Shown: positions 7,216 to 12,864 of the stretch, in pieces
Position numbering within the stretch: the first letter of the stretch is position 1
How the letters are laid out: the number at the start of each line of letters is the position of its first letter
Assembly (NCBI RefSeq): GCF_002423035.1
Contig: NZ_DIUM01000003.1
Coordinates: 75,080-87,943 of the forward strand
Reading direction: 5' to 3'
Length of the DNA: 12,864 bases
From: Thiocapsa sp. UBA6158
GTDB lineage: Bacteria; Pseudomonadota; Gammaproteobacteria; Chromatiales; Chromatiaceae
Made by a program: the position numbers and the translations under genes
The notes under the pieces: model-generated
The model's input: the letters and a program-made list of their open reading frames with translations, nothing else
Database searches by the model: none
What the model was told of the DNA's origin: nothing

Positions 7216-7275
7216 CGGCGGCGGACACGACGGGTCCGTATCCATACGTCGGCCCGGTCACGCATCCGCTCGCGG

Positions 7276-7309
7276 CGACGCTCCGCGTTCGGGCGCGGGC
7301 GTCGATTTT
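7276..7309 (+). terminator. Rho-independent terminator or attenuator between tig and clpP
   Basis: CGACGC (7276-7281), one unpaired T, then CCGCG (7283-7287) pair with CGCGG (7294-7298) and GCGTCG (7299-7304) around a TTCGGG loop. This makes 11 uninterrupted pairs apart from a single-base bulge. The stem is followed directly by ATTTTC. It is the only hairpin in the window with both a strong GC stem and a T run. It lies 61 nt after tig and ends 23 nt before clpP ATG 7333, so it may act as a partial terminator or attenuator of clpP. Confidence 0.72.
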
Positions 7310-7332
7310 CACTCTGAACGCGGTTTAAGACG

Positions 7333-7989
7333 ATGAGACATCCTATGAGCTATTCCTCGATCCGTTCGGATTGGCAGCCTTCCGGGCTGGGGCTGGTGCC
7401 CATCGTCGTCGAGCAGACGGCGCGCGGCGAGCGGTCGTTCGACATCTACTCGCGGCTTCTTAAAGAGCGGGTCATCTTCCTCGTCGGTCAGGTCGAGGAT
7501 CACATGGCGAATCTCGTCGTGGCGCAGCTTTTGTTCCTCGAGTCCGAGAACCCGGACAAGGACATCCATCTCTACATCAACTCGCCCGGCGGCTCGGTGA
7601 CGGCGGGTTTGGCGATCTACGACACCATGCGGTTCGTTAGGCCCGACGTCAGCACCATGTGTATCGGTCAGGCGGCCAGTATGGGTGCCCTCTTGTTGGC
7701 CGGAGGTGCCAAAGGCAAGCGCGTGTGTCTGCCCCATTCGCGGATGATGATTCATCAGCCTCTGGGAGGCTTTCAGGGCCAGGCGACGGATATCGACATC
7801 CACGCGCGCGAGATCCTCTACATTCGGGATCGACTTAACCAGATCCTGGCCGACCATACGGGGCAGCCGATCGAGAAGATCGCGGACGATACCGAGCGCG
7901 ACCGTTTCATGAGCGGCGAGGAGGCCGTGGCTTACGGTTTGATCGACAGGGTCATCGAGGAGCGCGGTCCTGCGCCGACGAAGGCTTGA
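7333..7989 (+). CDS. clpP: ClpP, ATP-dependent Clp protease proteolytic subunit
   Basis: The 218-residue serine peptidase (E. coli precursor 207) has the complete catalytic triad: Ser116 in GQAASMGA, His141 in MMIHQPLGG and Asp190 in DDTERDRFMS, each offset by 5 from E. coli Ser111/His136/Asp185. INSPGGSVTAGLAIYDTM forms the oxyanion and substrate strand. LVPIVVEQTARGERSFDIYSRLLKERVIFL is the conserved N-terminus of the mature subunit. ClpP assembles as two heptameric rings and degrades substrates fed by ClpX (next gene) or ClpA. The residues before about position 20 probably form a self-cleaved propeptide, as known in E. coli. The start is ATG 7333; ATG 7348 (MSYSSIR) is possible and neither has a strong Shine-Dalgarno. 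The gene is preceded by a terminator-like hairpin and followed by a 206-nt gap before clpX. Confidence 0.97.
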   Translation: MRHPMSYSSIRSDWQPSGLGLVPIVVEQTARGERSFDIYSRLLKERVIFLVGQVEDHMANLVVAQLLFLESENPDKDIHLYINSPGGSVTAGLAIYDTMRFVRPDVSTMCIGQAASMGALLLAGGAKGKRVCLPHSRMMIHQPLGGFQGQATDIDIHAREILYIRDRLNQILADHTGQPIEKIADDTERDRFMSGEEAVAYGLIDRVIEERGPAPTKA

Positions 7990-8075
7990 TCTCGAGGTTC
8001 CGCGCAGGTGGCGTGCATCCCCGGCTTCGGATGGTCGCGCTGCGCCGGATATCGCGGATCGGATGCCGGATCCCG

Positions 8076-8100
8076 TGGTGACGAACGGGAATCGTCACCA
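8076..8100 (+). repeat. Perfect 9-bp inverted repeat abutting the clpX promoter
   Basis: TGGTGACGA (8076-8084) and TCGTCACCA (8092-8100) are exact reverse complements around ACGGGAA. The right arm ends 2 nt before the candidate clpX -35 box at 8103. No T run follows, so it is a poor intrinsic terminator. It could be an operator for a dimeric regulator or a 3'-end stem for the clpP mRNA. It is not the CIRCE element (TTAGCACTC-N9-GAGTGCTAA). Confidence 0.6.
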
Positions 8101-8102
8101 TC

Positions 8103-8130
8103 TTGCCATCCAACAGCAAACCGTTATGAT
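8103..8130 (+). promoter_or_regulatory. Candidate sigma70 promoter for clpX
   Basis: TTGCCA (8103-8108, 5/6) and TATGAT (8125-8130, 5/6) are separated by 16 nt, inside a locally AT-richer stretch. Transcription would start near 8137, leaving a leader of about 59 nt to ATG 8196. Of the promoter candidates in the window this is the best match. It suggests clpX can be transcribed independently of clpP. Confidence 0.6.
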
Positions 8131-8195
8131 TAAGTTTGCGCCTTCAGGGAGCCTTTCATCCTGAAACCAACCGACCGCACGGAGACTCGACCGCG

Positions 8196-9470
8196 ATGAG
8201 TGGAAACAGCCACGGCAAGAGCGACGACGGGAAATTACTCTACTGCTCGTTCTGCGGCAAGAGTCAGCATGAGGTCCGCAAGCTCATTGCCGGCCCGTCC
8301 GTTTTCATCTGCGATGAATGCGTCGAACTCTGCAACGACATCATTCGCGAGGAGATGCAGGACGGTGTCGGCGAGGCCACCAACAACCTCCCCAAGCCGC
8401 GCGAGATCAATGCGCGACTCGACGAGTTCGTGATCGGCCAAGAGCAGGCCAAGAAGGTCCTGTCGGTTGCGGTCTACAATCACTACAAGCGTCTCGAGGT
8501 CGCCGAGGCTAAGGAAGACATCGAGATCGCCAAGAGCAACATCCTCTTGATCGGCCCGACCGGGTCGGGCAAGACGCTGCTCGCGGAGACACTTGCCCGA
8601 CTGCTGAATGTGCCCTTCACGATCGCGGATGCGACGACCTTGACCGAGGCCGGTTATGTCGGCGAGGACGTCGAGAACATCATCCAGAAGCTACTTCAGA
8701 AGTGTGATTACGACGTCGAGAAGGCGCAGACCGGCATCGTCTATATTGACGAAATCGACAAGATCTCGCGCAAATCGGACAATCCGTCGATTACCCGCGA
8801 TGTCTCCGGCGAGGGCGTCCAACAAGCGCTGCTGAAGCTGATCGAGGGCACCGTCGCCTCGGTCCCCCCGCAGGGTGGGCGTAAGCATCCGCAGCAAGAG
8901 TTTCTGCAGGTCGATACCTCCAATATCCTCTTCATCGTCGGCGGAGCCTTCGCGGGTCTGGATAAGGTGATTCAGAATCGCTCGCGCAAGACGGGCATCG
9001 GCTTCGCGGCCGAGGTCCACAGCCAGGACGATCGTCGGCAGATCGGCGAGCTTTTGAGTGCAGTGGAGCCCGAAGATCTCATCCGGTACGGCCTGATTCC
9101 GGAGTTCGTCGGTCGACTCCCGGTGATGGCAACCTTGGAGGAGCTCGACGAGCCGGCGCTGATGCGGATCCTGACCGAGCCCAAGCATGCGCTGGTCAAG
9201 CAATATCAACGACTCTTCGAGATGGAGGGCGTGGAGCTCGAGCTTCGCGAGGACGCCCTGCACGGGATCTCGCGCAAGGCCATGGAGCGCAAGACAGGAG
9301 CGCGCGGTCTGCGCACCATCATGGAGCAGGTGCTCCTGGACACCATGTACGATCTCCCGTCGATGGATCACGTCGGCAAGGTCGTGATCGATGCGTCGGT
9401 GATCTCGGGTGAAAACAAGCCGTTTCTGATTTACGAGGGCTTGGAAAAACAGGCCGTCGCGGCCGACTGA
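8196..9470 (+). CDS. clpX: ClpX, AAA+ unfoldase of the ClpXP protease
   Basis: The 424-residue protein has the same length as E. coli ClpX. The N-terminal zinc-binding domain has Cys17, Cys20, Cys39 and Cys42 (CSFC, CDEC), used for dimerisation and adaptor or substrate binding. The AAA+ module follows: Walker A GPTGSGKT (120-127), pore-1 loop GYVG (153-156), Walker B VYIDEIDK (182-189), the RKH loop (229-231) that recognises ssrA tags, and IGF (268-270), the loop that docks onto ClpP. TGARGLR near the C-terminus carries the sensor-2 arginine. ClpX uses ATP to unfold tagged proteins and thread them into ClpP. The frame is open from 8136, but ATG 8196 gives the family N-terminus and has GGAG at 8181-8184; the spacing of 11 nt is rather long. 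A candidate promoter lies at 8103-8130 and lon follows after 195 nt. Confidence 0.97.
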   Translation: MSGNSHGKSDDGKLLYCSFCGKSQHEVRKLIAGPSVFICDECVELCNDIIREEMQDGVGEATNNLPKPREINARLDEFVIGQEQAKKVLSVAVYNHYKRLEVAEAKEDIEIAKSNILLIGPTGSGKTLLAETLARLLNVPFTIADATTLTEAGYVGEDVENIIQKLLQKCDYDVEKAQTGIVYIDEIDKISRKSDNPSITRDVSGEGVQQALLKLIEGTVASVPPQGGRKHPQQEFLQVDTSNILFIVGGAFAGLDKVIQNRSRKTGIGFAAEVHSQDDRRQIGELLSAVEPEDLIRYGLIPEFVGRLPVMATLEELDEPALMRILTEPKHALVKQYQRLFEMEGVELELREDALHGISRKAMERKTGARGLRTIMEQVLLDTMYDLPSMDHVGKVVIDASVISGENKPFLIYEGLEKQAVAAD

Positions 9471-9488
9471 ACCACGCTTGTCTCCCTC

Positions 9489-9511
9489 GTGCCCGCGCTC
9501 GGCGCGGGCAC
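9489..9511 (+). terminator. 10-bp GC hairpin after clpX, terminator-like, no T tract
   Basis: GTGCCCGCGC (9489-9498) and GCGCGGGCAC (9502-9511) are exact reverse complements with a TCG triloop, beginning 18 nt after the clpX stop. The stem is very stable, but the following bases (CGACTGCACC) contain no T run. It may end clpX transcripts in a Rho-assisted way, protect the 3' end, or act as a pause site before lon. Confidence 0.5.
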
Positions 9512-9535
9512 CGACTGCACCGGGTTTCTGTTGAA

Positions 9536-9637
9536 GTCGGCTCGGCGCGCCCTGATCCTTACCCCAGACCACTACTCCACCGACGCACCGAGCCGACGCG
9601 CGCTCGCGAGCCGCAGCGACACAAATTGCTGGCTCGG
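9536..9637 (+). other. lon leader with long-range and competing inverted repeats
   Basis: GTCGGCTCGG (9536-9545) is exactly complementary to CCGAGCCGAC (9588-9597) across 42 nt. The core CCGAGCC (9588-9594) can instead pair with a second GGCTCGG at 9631-9637, and CGAGCC (9607-9612) can pair with GGCTCG (9631-9636). The alternatives are mutually exclusive, and the last arm ends 28 nt before the lon ATG. The pairings are directly visible; a switching function is inference. Confidence 0.35.
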
Positions 9638-9665
9638 GTCGTCCACTTCACGAGAACGGATCCAC

Positions 9666-12125
9666 ATGGCGCACCACGATTCAGTATCCAGCTCGGCATC
9701 CGGTACCTTTCAGGAGGTTCCGGTCCTCCCTCTGCGGGACGTCGTCGTTTATCCGCATATGGTGATTCCGCTGTTTGTCGGTCGGGATAAATCGATTCGT
9801 GCGCTCGATGCCGCGATGGCGAGCGACAAGCAGATCCTGCTGATCGCCCAGAAGAGTGCCGATGTCGACGACCCGGGCGTGAAGGATCTTCACGAGATCG
9901 GAACCCTGGCCAATATCCTGCAGCTGCTCAAGCTCCCCGACGGGACCGTGAAGGTCTTGGTCGAAGGCAATCAGCGGGCACGGATCGATCGCTTCCTGAC
10001 CACGGAAAGCTCCTTCTCGGCCAATATCGAGCCGATGGACGAGACCCTCGAGGTGGACGAGCGCGAGCAGGAGGTGCTCATGCGCTCGGCGGTCACGCTG
10101 TTCGATCAGTACGTGAAGCTAAACAAGAAGGTGCCGCCGGAGGTGCTGACCTCGCTGTCGAGCATCGACGAGGCGGGTCGACTCGCGGACACCATGGCCG
10201 CGCACATGTCGTTGAAGCTCGACGAAAAACAGCGTGTCCTCGAGATGATCGACATCCAGGTGCGCCTCGAGCACCTGATGGGTCTGATGGAGTCCGAGAA
10301 CGATATCCTTCAGATGGAGAAGCGCATCCGCGGGCGTGTGAAACGCCAGATGGAGAAGAACCAGCGCGAGTACTATCTCAACGAGCAGATGAAGGCGATC
10401 CAGAAGGAGCTCGGCGAGCTCGAGGACGCGCCCAACGAGATCGAGGACCTGGCCAAACGCATCGAGGCCGCCGGGATGCCGCGCGAGGCCAAGACCAAGG
10501 CGCAGAGCGAGCTCAACAAACTCAAGCTGATGTCGCCGATGTCGGCCGAGGCGACGGTGGTTCGCAACTACATCGACACCCTGGTCGCAGTGCCCTGGAA
10601 GAAACGCACACGCATCCGCAACGACATCAAGGTCGCCGAGGCTGTGCTGGACAAGGATCACTATGGCCTGGAGCGCGTCAAGGAGCGCATCCTCGAGTAT
10701 CTCGCGGTTCAGCAGCGGGTGCGTAAGCTCAAAGGCCCCATCCTCTGTTTGGTCGGCCCGCCCGGCGTGGGCAAGACCTCGCTCGGTCAATCCATCGCGC
10801 GGGCGACCAACCGTCAGTTCGTGCGCATGTCGCTCGGCGGCGTGCGCGACGAGGCTGAGATTCGCGGCCACCGTCGGACCTACATCGGCGCGCTGCCCGG
10901 CAAGATCATCCAGAACCTCTCCAAGGCCGGCTCGCGCAACGCCTTCTTCCTGCTCGACGAGATCGACAAGATGGCGATGGACTTCCGCGGCGATCCCGCC
11001 TCGGCGCTCCTCGAGGTCCTGGACCCCGAGCAGAACCATACCTTCAACGATCATTACCTGGAGGTCGATTTTGATCTCTCCGAGGTGATGTTTGTCGGGA
11101 CTGCGAATACCTTGAACATCCCGCCGGCACTCCTCGACCGCATGGAGGTGATTCGTCTCTCGGGTTACACCGAGGACGAGAAGGTCGCGATCGCCGAGCG
11201 CTATCTACTCCCCAAGCAGATGAAGAACAACGGTCTGAAAGACGGTGAGGTGGTGATTCGCGAGAGTGCGTTGCGCGACATCATTCGCCACTACACGCGC
11301 GAAGCCGGTGTGCGCAGTCTCGAGCGCGAGATCTCCAAGATCTGCCGCAAGGTCGTCAAGGAGGTGCTGCTCAAGAAACGCGACACGGCCACGACGGTCA
11401 GTGCAAAGAACCTCGAGAAATACCTGGGCGTGCAGCGCTTCCGGTATGGTCGTGCCGATGAGCATGACCAAGTTGGCCAGGTCACCGGTCTGGCCTGGAC
11501 GGAGGTCGGCGGCGAGCTGCTTCGGATCGAGTCGGCTTTGGTTCCCGGCAAAGGAAAGTTCACCTACACGGGGCAGTTGGGCGACGTGATGCAGGAGTCC
11601 ATCCAGGCCGCGATGACCGTCGTGCGCTCGCGCGCCGAGGCGCTCGGGGTCCCTACGGACTTCCACAACACGCTCGACGTGCATATCCACGTGCCCGAGG
11701 GGGCGACCCCGAAGGATGGCCCGAGCGCAGGTGTGGCCATGTGCACGGCGCTGGTGTCCGCCTTGACGAAGATCCCCGTGAAGGCAAGTGTCGCCATGAC
11801 CGGCGAGATCACCCTGCGCGGGGAGGTGTTGCCGATCGGCGGGCTGAAGGAGAAGCTGCTCGCGGCCCACCGGGGCGGAATCGAGACGGTGATCATTCCG
11901 CTCGAGAACGAGCGGGATCTCACCGAGATCCCGAAGAACATTAAGCAGCATCTGCACATCCATCCGGTGCGCTGGATCGACGAGGTTCTTGATATCGCGC
12001 TGACGAAACACCCGGAGCGTATCTCGGTCGAGGCCGACGGAAGCGACCCGATCACGGTGGAGGAGGACAAGCGCGAGGCCCCTGCCGAGCCCGTGCGCGA
12101 TCAGACTGCCCGGCTCCACCATTGA
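9666..12125 (+). CDS. lon: Lon, ATP-dependent serine protease (LonA)
   Basis: The 819-residue protein carries a LonA substrate-binding domain (VPVLPLRDVVVYPHMVIPLFVGR, about 18-215), a coiled-coil region (about 215-285), an AAA+ module with Walker A GPPGVGKT (364-371) and Walker B FLLDEID (428-434), and the protease domain. Its Ser-Lys dyad is Ser687 in PKDGPSAGVAM and Lys730 in GGLKEKLLAAHRGG, each offset by 8 from E. coli Ser679/Lys722. The hexamer degrades damaged proteins and unstable regulators in the cytoplasm. It is longer than E. coli Lon (784): about 8 extra N-terminal residues and an acidic, then mixed, tail of roughly 27 residues (from about 793). The frame is open from 9489, but ATG 9666 with GGA at 9658-9660 matches the family start. 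No convincing sigma32 promoter was found upstream. Confidence 0.97.
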   Translation: MAHHDSVSSSASGTFQEVPVLPLRDVVVYPHMVIPLFVGRDKSIRALDAAMASDKQILLIAQKSADVDDPGVKDLHEIGTLANILQLLKLPDGTVKVLVEGNQRARIDRFLTTESSFSANIEPMDETLEVDEREQEVLMRSAVTLFDQYVKLNKKVPPEVLTSLSSIDEAGRLADTMAAHMSLKLDEKQRVLEMIDIQVRLEHLMGLMESENDILQMEKRIRGRVKRQMEKNQREYYLNEQMKAIQKELGELEDAPNEIEDLAKRIEAAGMPREAKTKAQSELNKLKLMSPMSAEATVVRNYIDTLVAVPWKKRTRIRNDIKVAEAVLDKDHYGLERVKERILEYLAVQQRVRKLKGPILCLVGPPGVGKTSLGQSIARATNRQFVRMSLGGVRDEAEIRGHRRTYIGALPGKIIQNLSKAGSRNAFFLLDEIDKMAMDFRGDPASALLEVLDPEQNHTFNDHYLEVDFDLSEVMFVGTANTLNIPPALLDRMEVIRLSGYTEDEKVAIAERYLLPKQMKNNGLKDGEVVIRESALRDIIRHYTREAGVRSLEREISKICRKVVKEVLLKKRDTATTVSAKNLEKYLGVQRFRYGRADEHDQVGQVTGLAWTEVGGELLRIESALVPGKGKFTYTGQLGDVMQESIQAAMTVVRSRAEALGVPTDFHNTLDVHIHVPEGATPKDGPSAGVAMCTALVSALTKIPVKASVAMTGEITLRGEVLPIGGLKEKLLAAHRGGIETVIIPLENERDLTEIPKNIKQHLHIHPVRWIDEVLDIALTKHPERISVEADGSDPITVEEDKREAPAEPVRDQTARLHH

Positions 12126-12134
12126 TCCCGACCG

Positions 12135-12175
12135 GGCCGGGAGGGCTCTCGGGGCGACCCGGGTCCCTCCGGGCC
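12135..12175 (+). terminator. Imperfect long hairpin after lon, probable transcript end
   Basis: GGCCGGGAGGG (12135-12145) pairs with CCCTCCGGGCC (12165-12175) at 10 of 11 positions. Inside it, CGGG (12150-12153) pairs with CCCG (12158-12161) around GCGA, a GNRA-type tetraloop. It starts 9 nt after the lon stop. No T run follows, so classic intrinsic termination is doubtful, but its place and strength suit a 3'-end structure. Confidence 0.5.
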
Positions 12176-12399
12176 AGGGCGCGACCCTTCGATCTCCTTC
12201 CCGTCCACATTCTCCGCCGAGTCTGATTGTCGGAGTCACTGCTGTCTCGGCATCTTTGAATCGCCTCGCAGGCGTGTCTTGTCGGGACGAATCAGGTCTC
12301 GGGAGGCGCCGTCGCGCTCTGTCCGGTGCGGCTGCGCGCGAGTCGTGATCGTTTCGTCTACAGAAAGCCGTTTTATCGACACGAACAGCAAAAAGCCGG

Positions 12400-12428
12400 T
12401 TGCCCTCGTCTGGACTCCGATTTAGCAT
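12400..12428 (+). promoter_or_regulatory. Candidate sigma70 promoter for hupB
   Basis: TTGCCC (12400-12405, 4/6) and TAGCAT (12423-12428, 4/6) are separated by exactly 17 nt, about 126 nt before hupB. The predicted start, near 12435, leaves a leader of about 120 nt. E. coli hupB is known to have several promoters, so others may exist here. Confidence 0.42.
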
Positions 12429-12554
12429 GCAGCGCAGATCGGTCGGGCCGCTGAGGCGGTGTTGCGGTCCCGCTCATCGGGGGGAAGCCGGTTTTGGCTA
12501 CCTCGATGTCGGGACGCGCATTTGCGCAAAGTGAACGAATCAACAGGGGGAGCA

Positions 12555-12827
12555 ATGAATAAGTCGGAACTCATCGAAAAAATGGCGGATGCCGCCGATA
12601 TCTCGAAGGCTGCGGCAGGCAAGGCCCTGGATGCCTTCACCGATGGCGTCGCCGGTGCACTGAAGGCGGGCGATACGGTCTCCCTGATCGGTTTCGGAAC
12701 CTTCGCAGTGAAGGAACGTGCTGCGCGCACCGGTCGCAATCCCCAGACGGGTGCGGCGATCGAGATCAAGGCATCCAAGACACCTTCATTTAAGGCTGGC
12801 AAAGCTCTGAAGGACGCAGTACAATAG
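12555..12827 (+). CDS. hupB: HU family DNA-binding protein (HU-beta type)
   Basis: The 90-residue protein has the length and layout of HU: an N-terminal helical dimerisation part (MNKSELIEKMADAADISKAAAGKALDAF in outline), the family signature GFGTFAVKERAARTGRNPQTG, and the C-terminal strand and helix ending KTPSFKAGKALKDAVQ. Pro63 in GRNPQTG is the residue at the tip of the DNA-binding arm that wedges between base pairs. HU bends and constrains DNA as a dimer and is a main nucleoid protein. The position after lon is the usual hupB place in gammaproteobacteria, hence HU-beta rather than HU-alpha or IHF. The frame opens at 12459, but ATG 12555 follows a purine-rich Shine-Dalgarno (AGGGGGAG, 12545-12552) and gives the exact family N-terminus. 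A tRNA starts 13 nt after the stop. Confidence 0.97.
   Translation: MNKSELIEKMADAADISKAAAGKALDAFTDGVAGALKAGDTVSLIGFGTFAVKERAARTGRNPQTGAAIEIKASKTPSFKAGKALKDAVQ
12796..12825 (+). promoter_or_regulatory. Possible tRNA promoter inside the hupB 3' end
   Basis: CTGGCA (12796-12801, 4/6) and TACAAT (12820-12825, 5/6) are separated by 18 nt and lie in the last codons of hupB. A start near 12832 would fall about 9 nt before the tRNA 5' end. Read-through from hupB is the alternative source of the tRNA transcript. Confidence 0.35.
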
Positions 12828-12840
12828 TTGTTCGTCTGAA

Positions 12841-12864
12841 GGGTGCTTAGCTCAGCTGGGAGAG
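12841..12864 (+). tRNA. tRNA 5' end, probably tRNA-Val (cut by window edge)
   Basis: The last 24 nt match the start of a tRNA: acceptor strand GGGTGCT, T8 and A9, D-stem GCTC, then A14, G18, G19 and A21, with GAG beginning the D-stem return. GGGTGNTTAGCTCAGCTGGG is typical of bacterial tRNA-Val with a UAC anticodon. The anticodon lies outside the window, so the tRNA assignment is firm and the amino acid is inference. Confidence 0.85.

Larger units (their letters stand above)
12126..12554. other. Intergenic region lon-hupB, 429 nt, no gene seen
   Basis: I see no credible coding frame here. It holds a strong imperfect hairpin (12135-12175), a small hairpin CGCCT-cgc-AGGCG (12262-12274), a candidate promoter (12400-12428), and three related words: AAGCCGTT at 12365-12372 and AAGCCGGTT at 12393-12401 and 12485-12493. 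Bases 12180-12360 show nothing else I can support. Confidence 0.7.

Noticed and set aside
5866..7245. 459-codon minus-strand frame opposite trigger factor
   Set aside because: Shadow of tig codon bias, with repetitive Leu/Asp/Arg/His composition and no recognisable domain.
7237..7248. CGTAT-cc-ATACG small palindrome after tig as an operator
   Set aside because: Only 5 bp per arm with no promoter clearly beside it; expected by chance at this scale.
5502..7328. 608-codon plus-strand frame across the ligase end and tig
   Set aside because: It overlaps two well-supported genes in another frame, is extremely Arg/Ser/Gly-rich and has no domain.
9531..9569. Heat-shock (sigma32) promoter for lon from TTGAAG and CCCCAGAC
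   Set aside because: The spacing is 25 nt, far longer than sigma32 promoters allow, and the -10 match is partial.
11205..12428. 407-codon minus-strand frame opposite the lon 3' end
   Set aside because: Mostly opposite the conserved Lon protease domain, with no domain features of its own. The part in the lon-hupB gap shows no independent coding sign.
1..12864. CRISPR arrays, insertion sequences, phage genes or toxin-antitoxin pairs
   Set aside because: None found: no spaced direct repeats, transposase motifs, terminal repeats or recognisable small gene pairs on either strand.

Overview
The window is GC-rich chromosomal DNA from a gammaproteobacterium. The evidence is the order trigger factor - clpP - clpX - lon - hupB, a PrmB (the ribosomal uL3 glutamine methyltransferase typical of Beta- and Gammaproteobacteria), a YqiB/DUF1249-family protein and an IscR with the E. 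coli-type Cys/Cys/Cys/His cluster ligands. The strong third-position G/C and the protein style suggest a purple sulfur bacterium (Chromatiaceae-like). That lineage call is inference; no photosynthesis or sulfur-oxidation gene lies in the window. All genes are on the + strand.

Layout. (1) 1-860: the 3' part of a thioredoxin gene, then a DUF1249 gene. (2) 861-1567: a possible IscR operator, an iscR gene that is not followed by iscS/iscU, and a hairpin. (3) 1595-5770: a likely promoter, then prmB, a 52-codon ORF starting inside the prmB stop codon (ATGA overlap), hemN (GTG start with a strong ribosome-binding site), and an AMP-forming acyl-CoA ligase gene 11 nt after hemN. (4) 5793-12125: the proteostasis block. 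Trigger factor folds nascent chains, ClpXP unfolds and degrades tagged proteins, and Lon degrades misfolded and regulatory proteins. (5) 12126-12864: a 429-nt gap with a hairpin and a possible promoter, then hupB (HU) and the first 24 nt of a tRNA, probably tRNA-Val, cut by the window edge.

The coding content is ordinary housekeeping and I see no phage, transposon, CRISPR, toxin-antitoxin or defence locus. The unusual material is between the genes. A canonical intrinsic terminator ends 23 nt before the clpP start codon. A perfect 9-bp inverted repeat touches the clpX -35 box. The clpX-lon gap has a 10-bp GC hairpin followed by a long-range 10-bp inverted repeat with competing partners. Trigger factor has a structured leader. 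The other points are the unannotated small ORF after prmB and the isolated iscR. I do not see a clearly new biological system.
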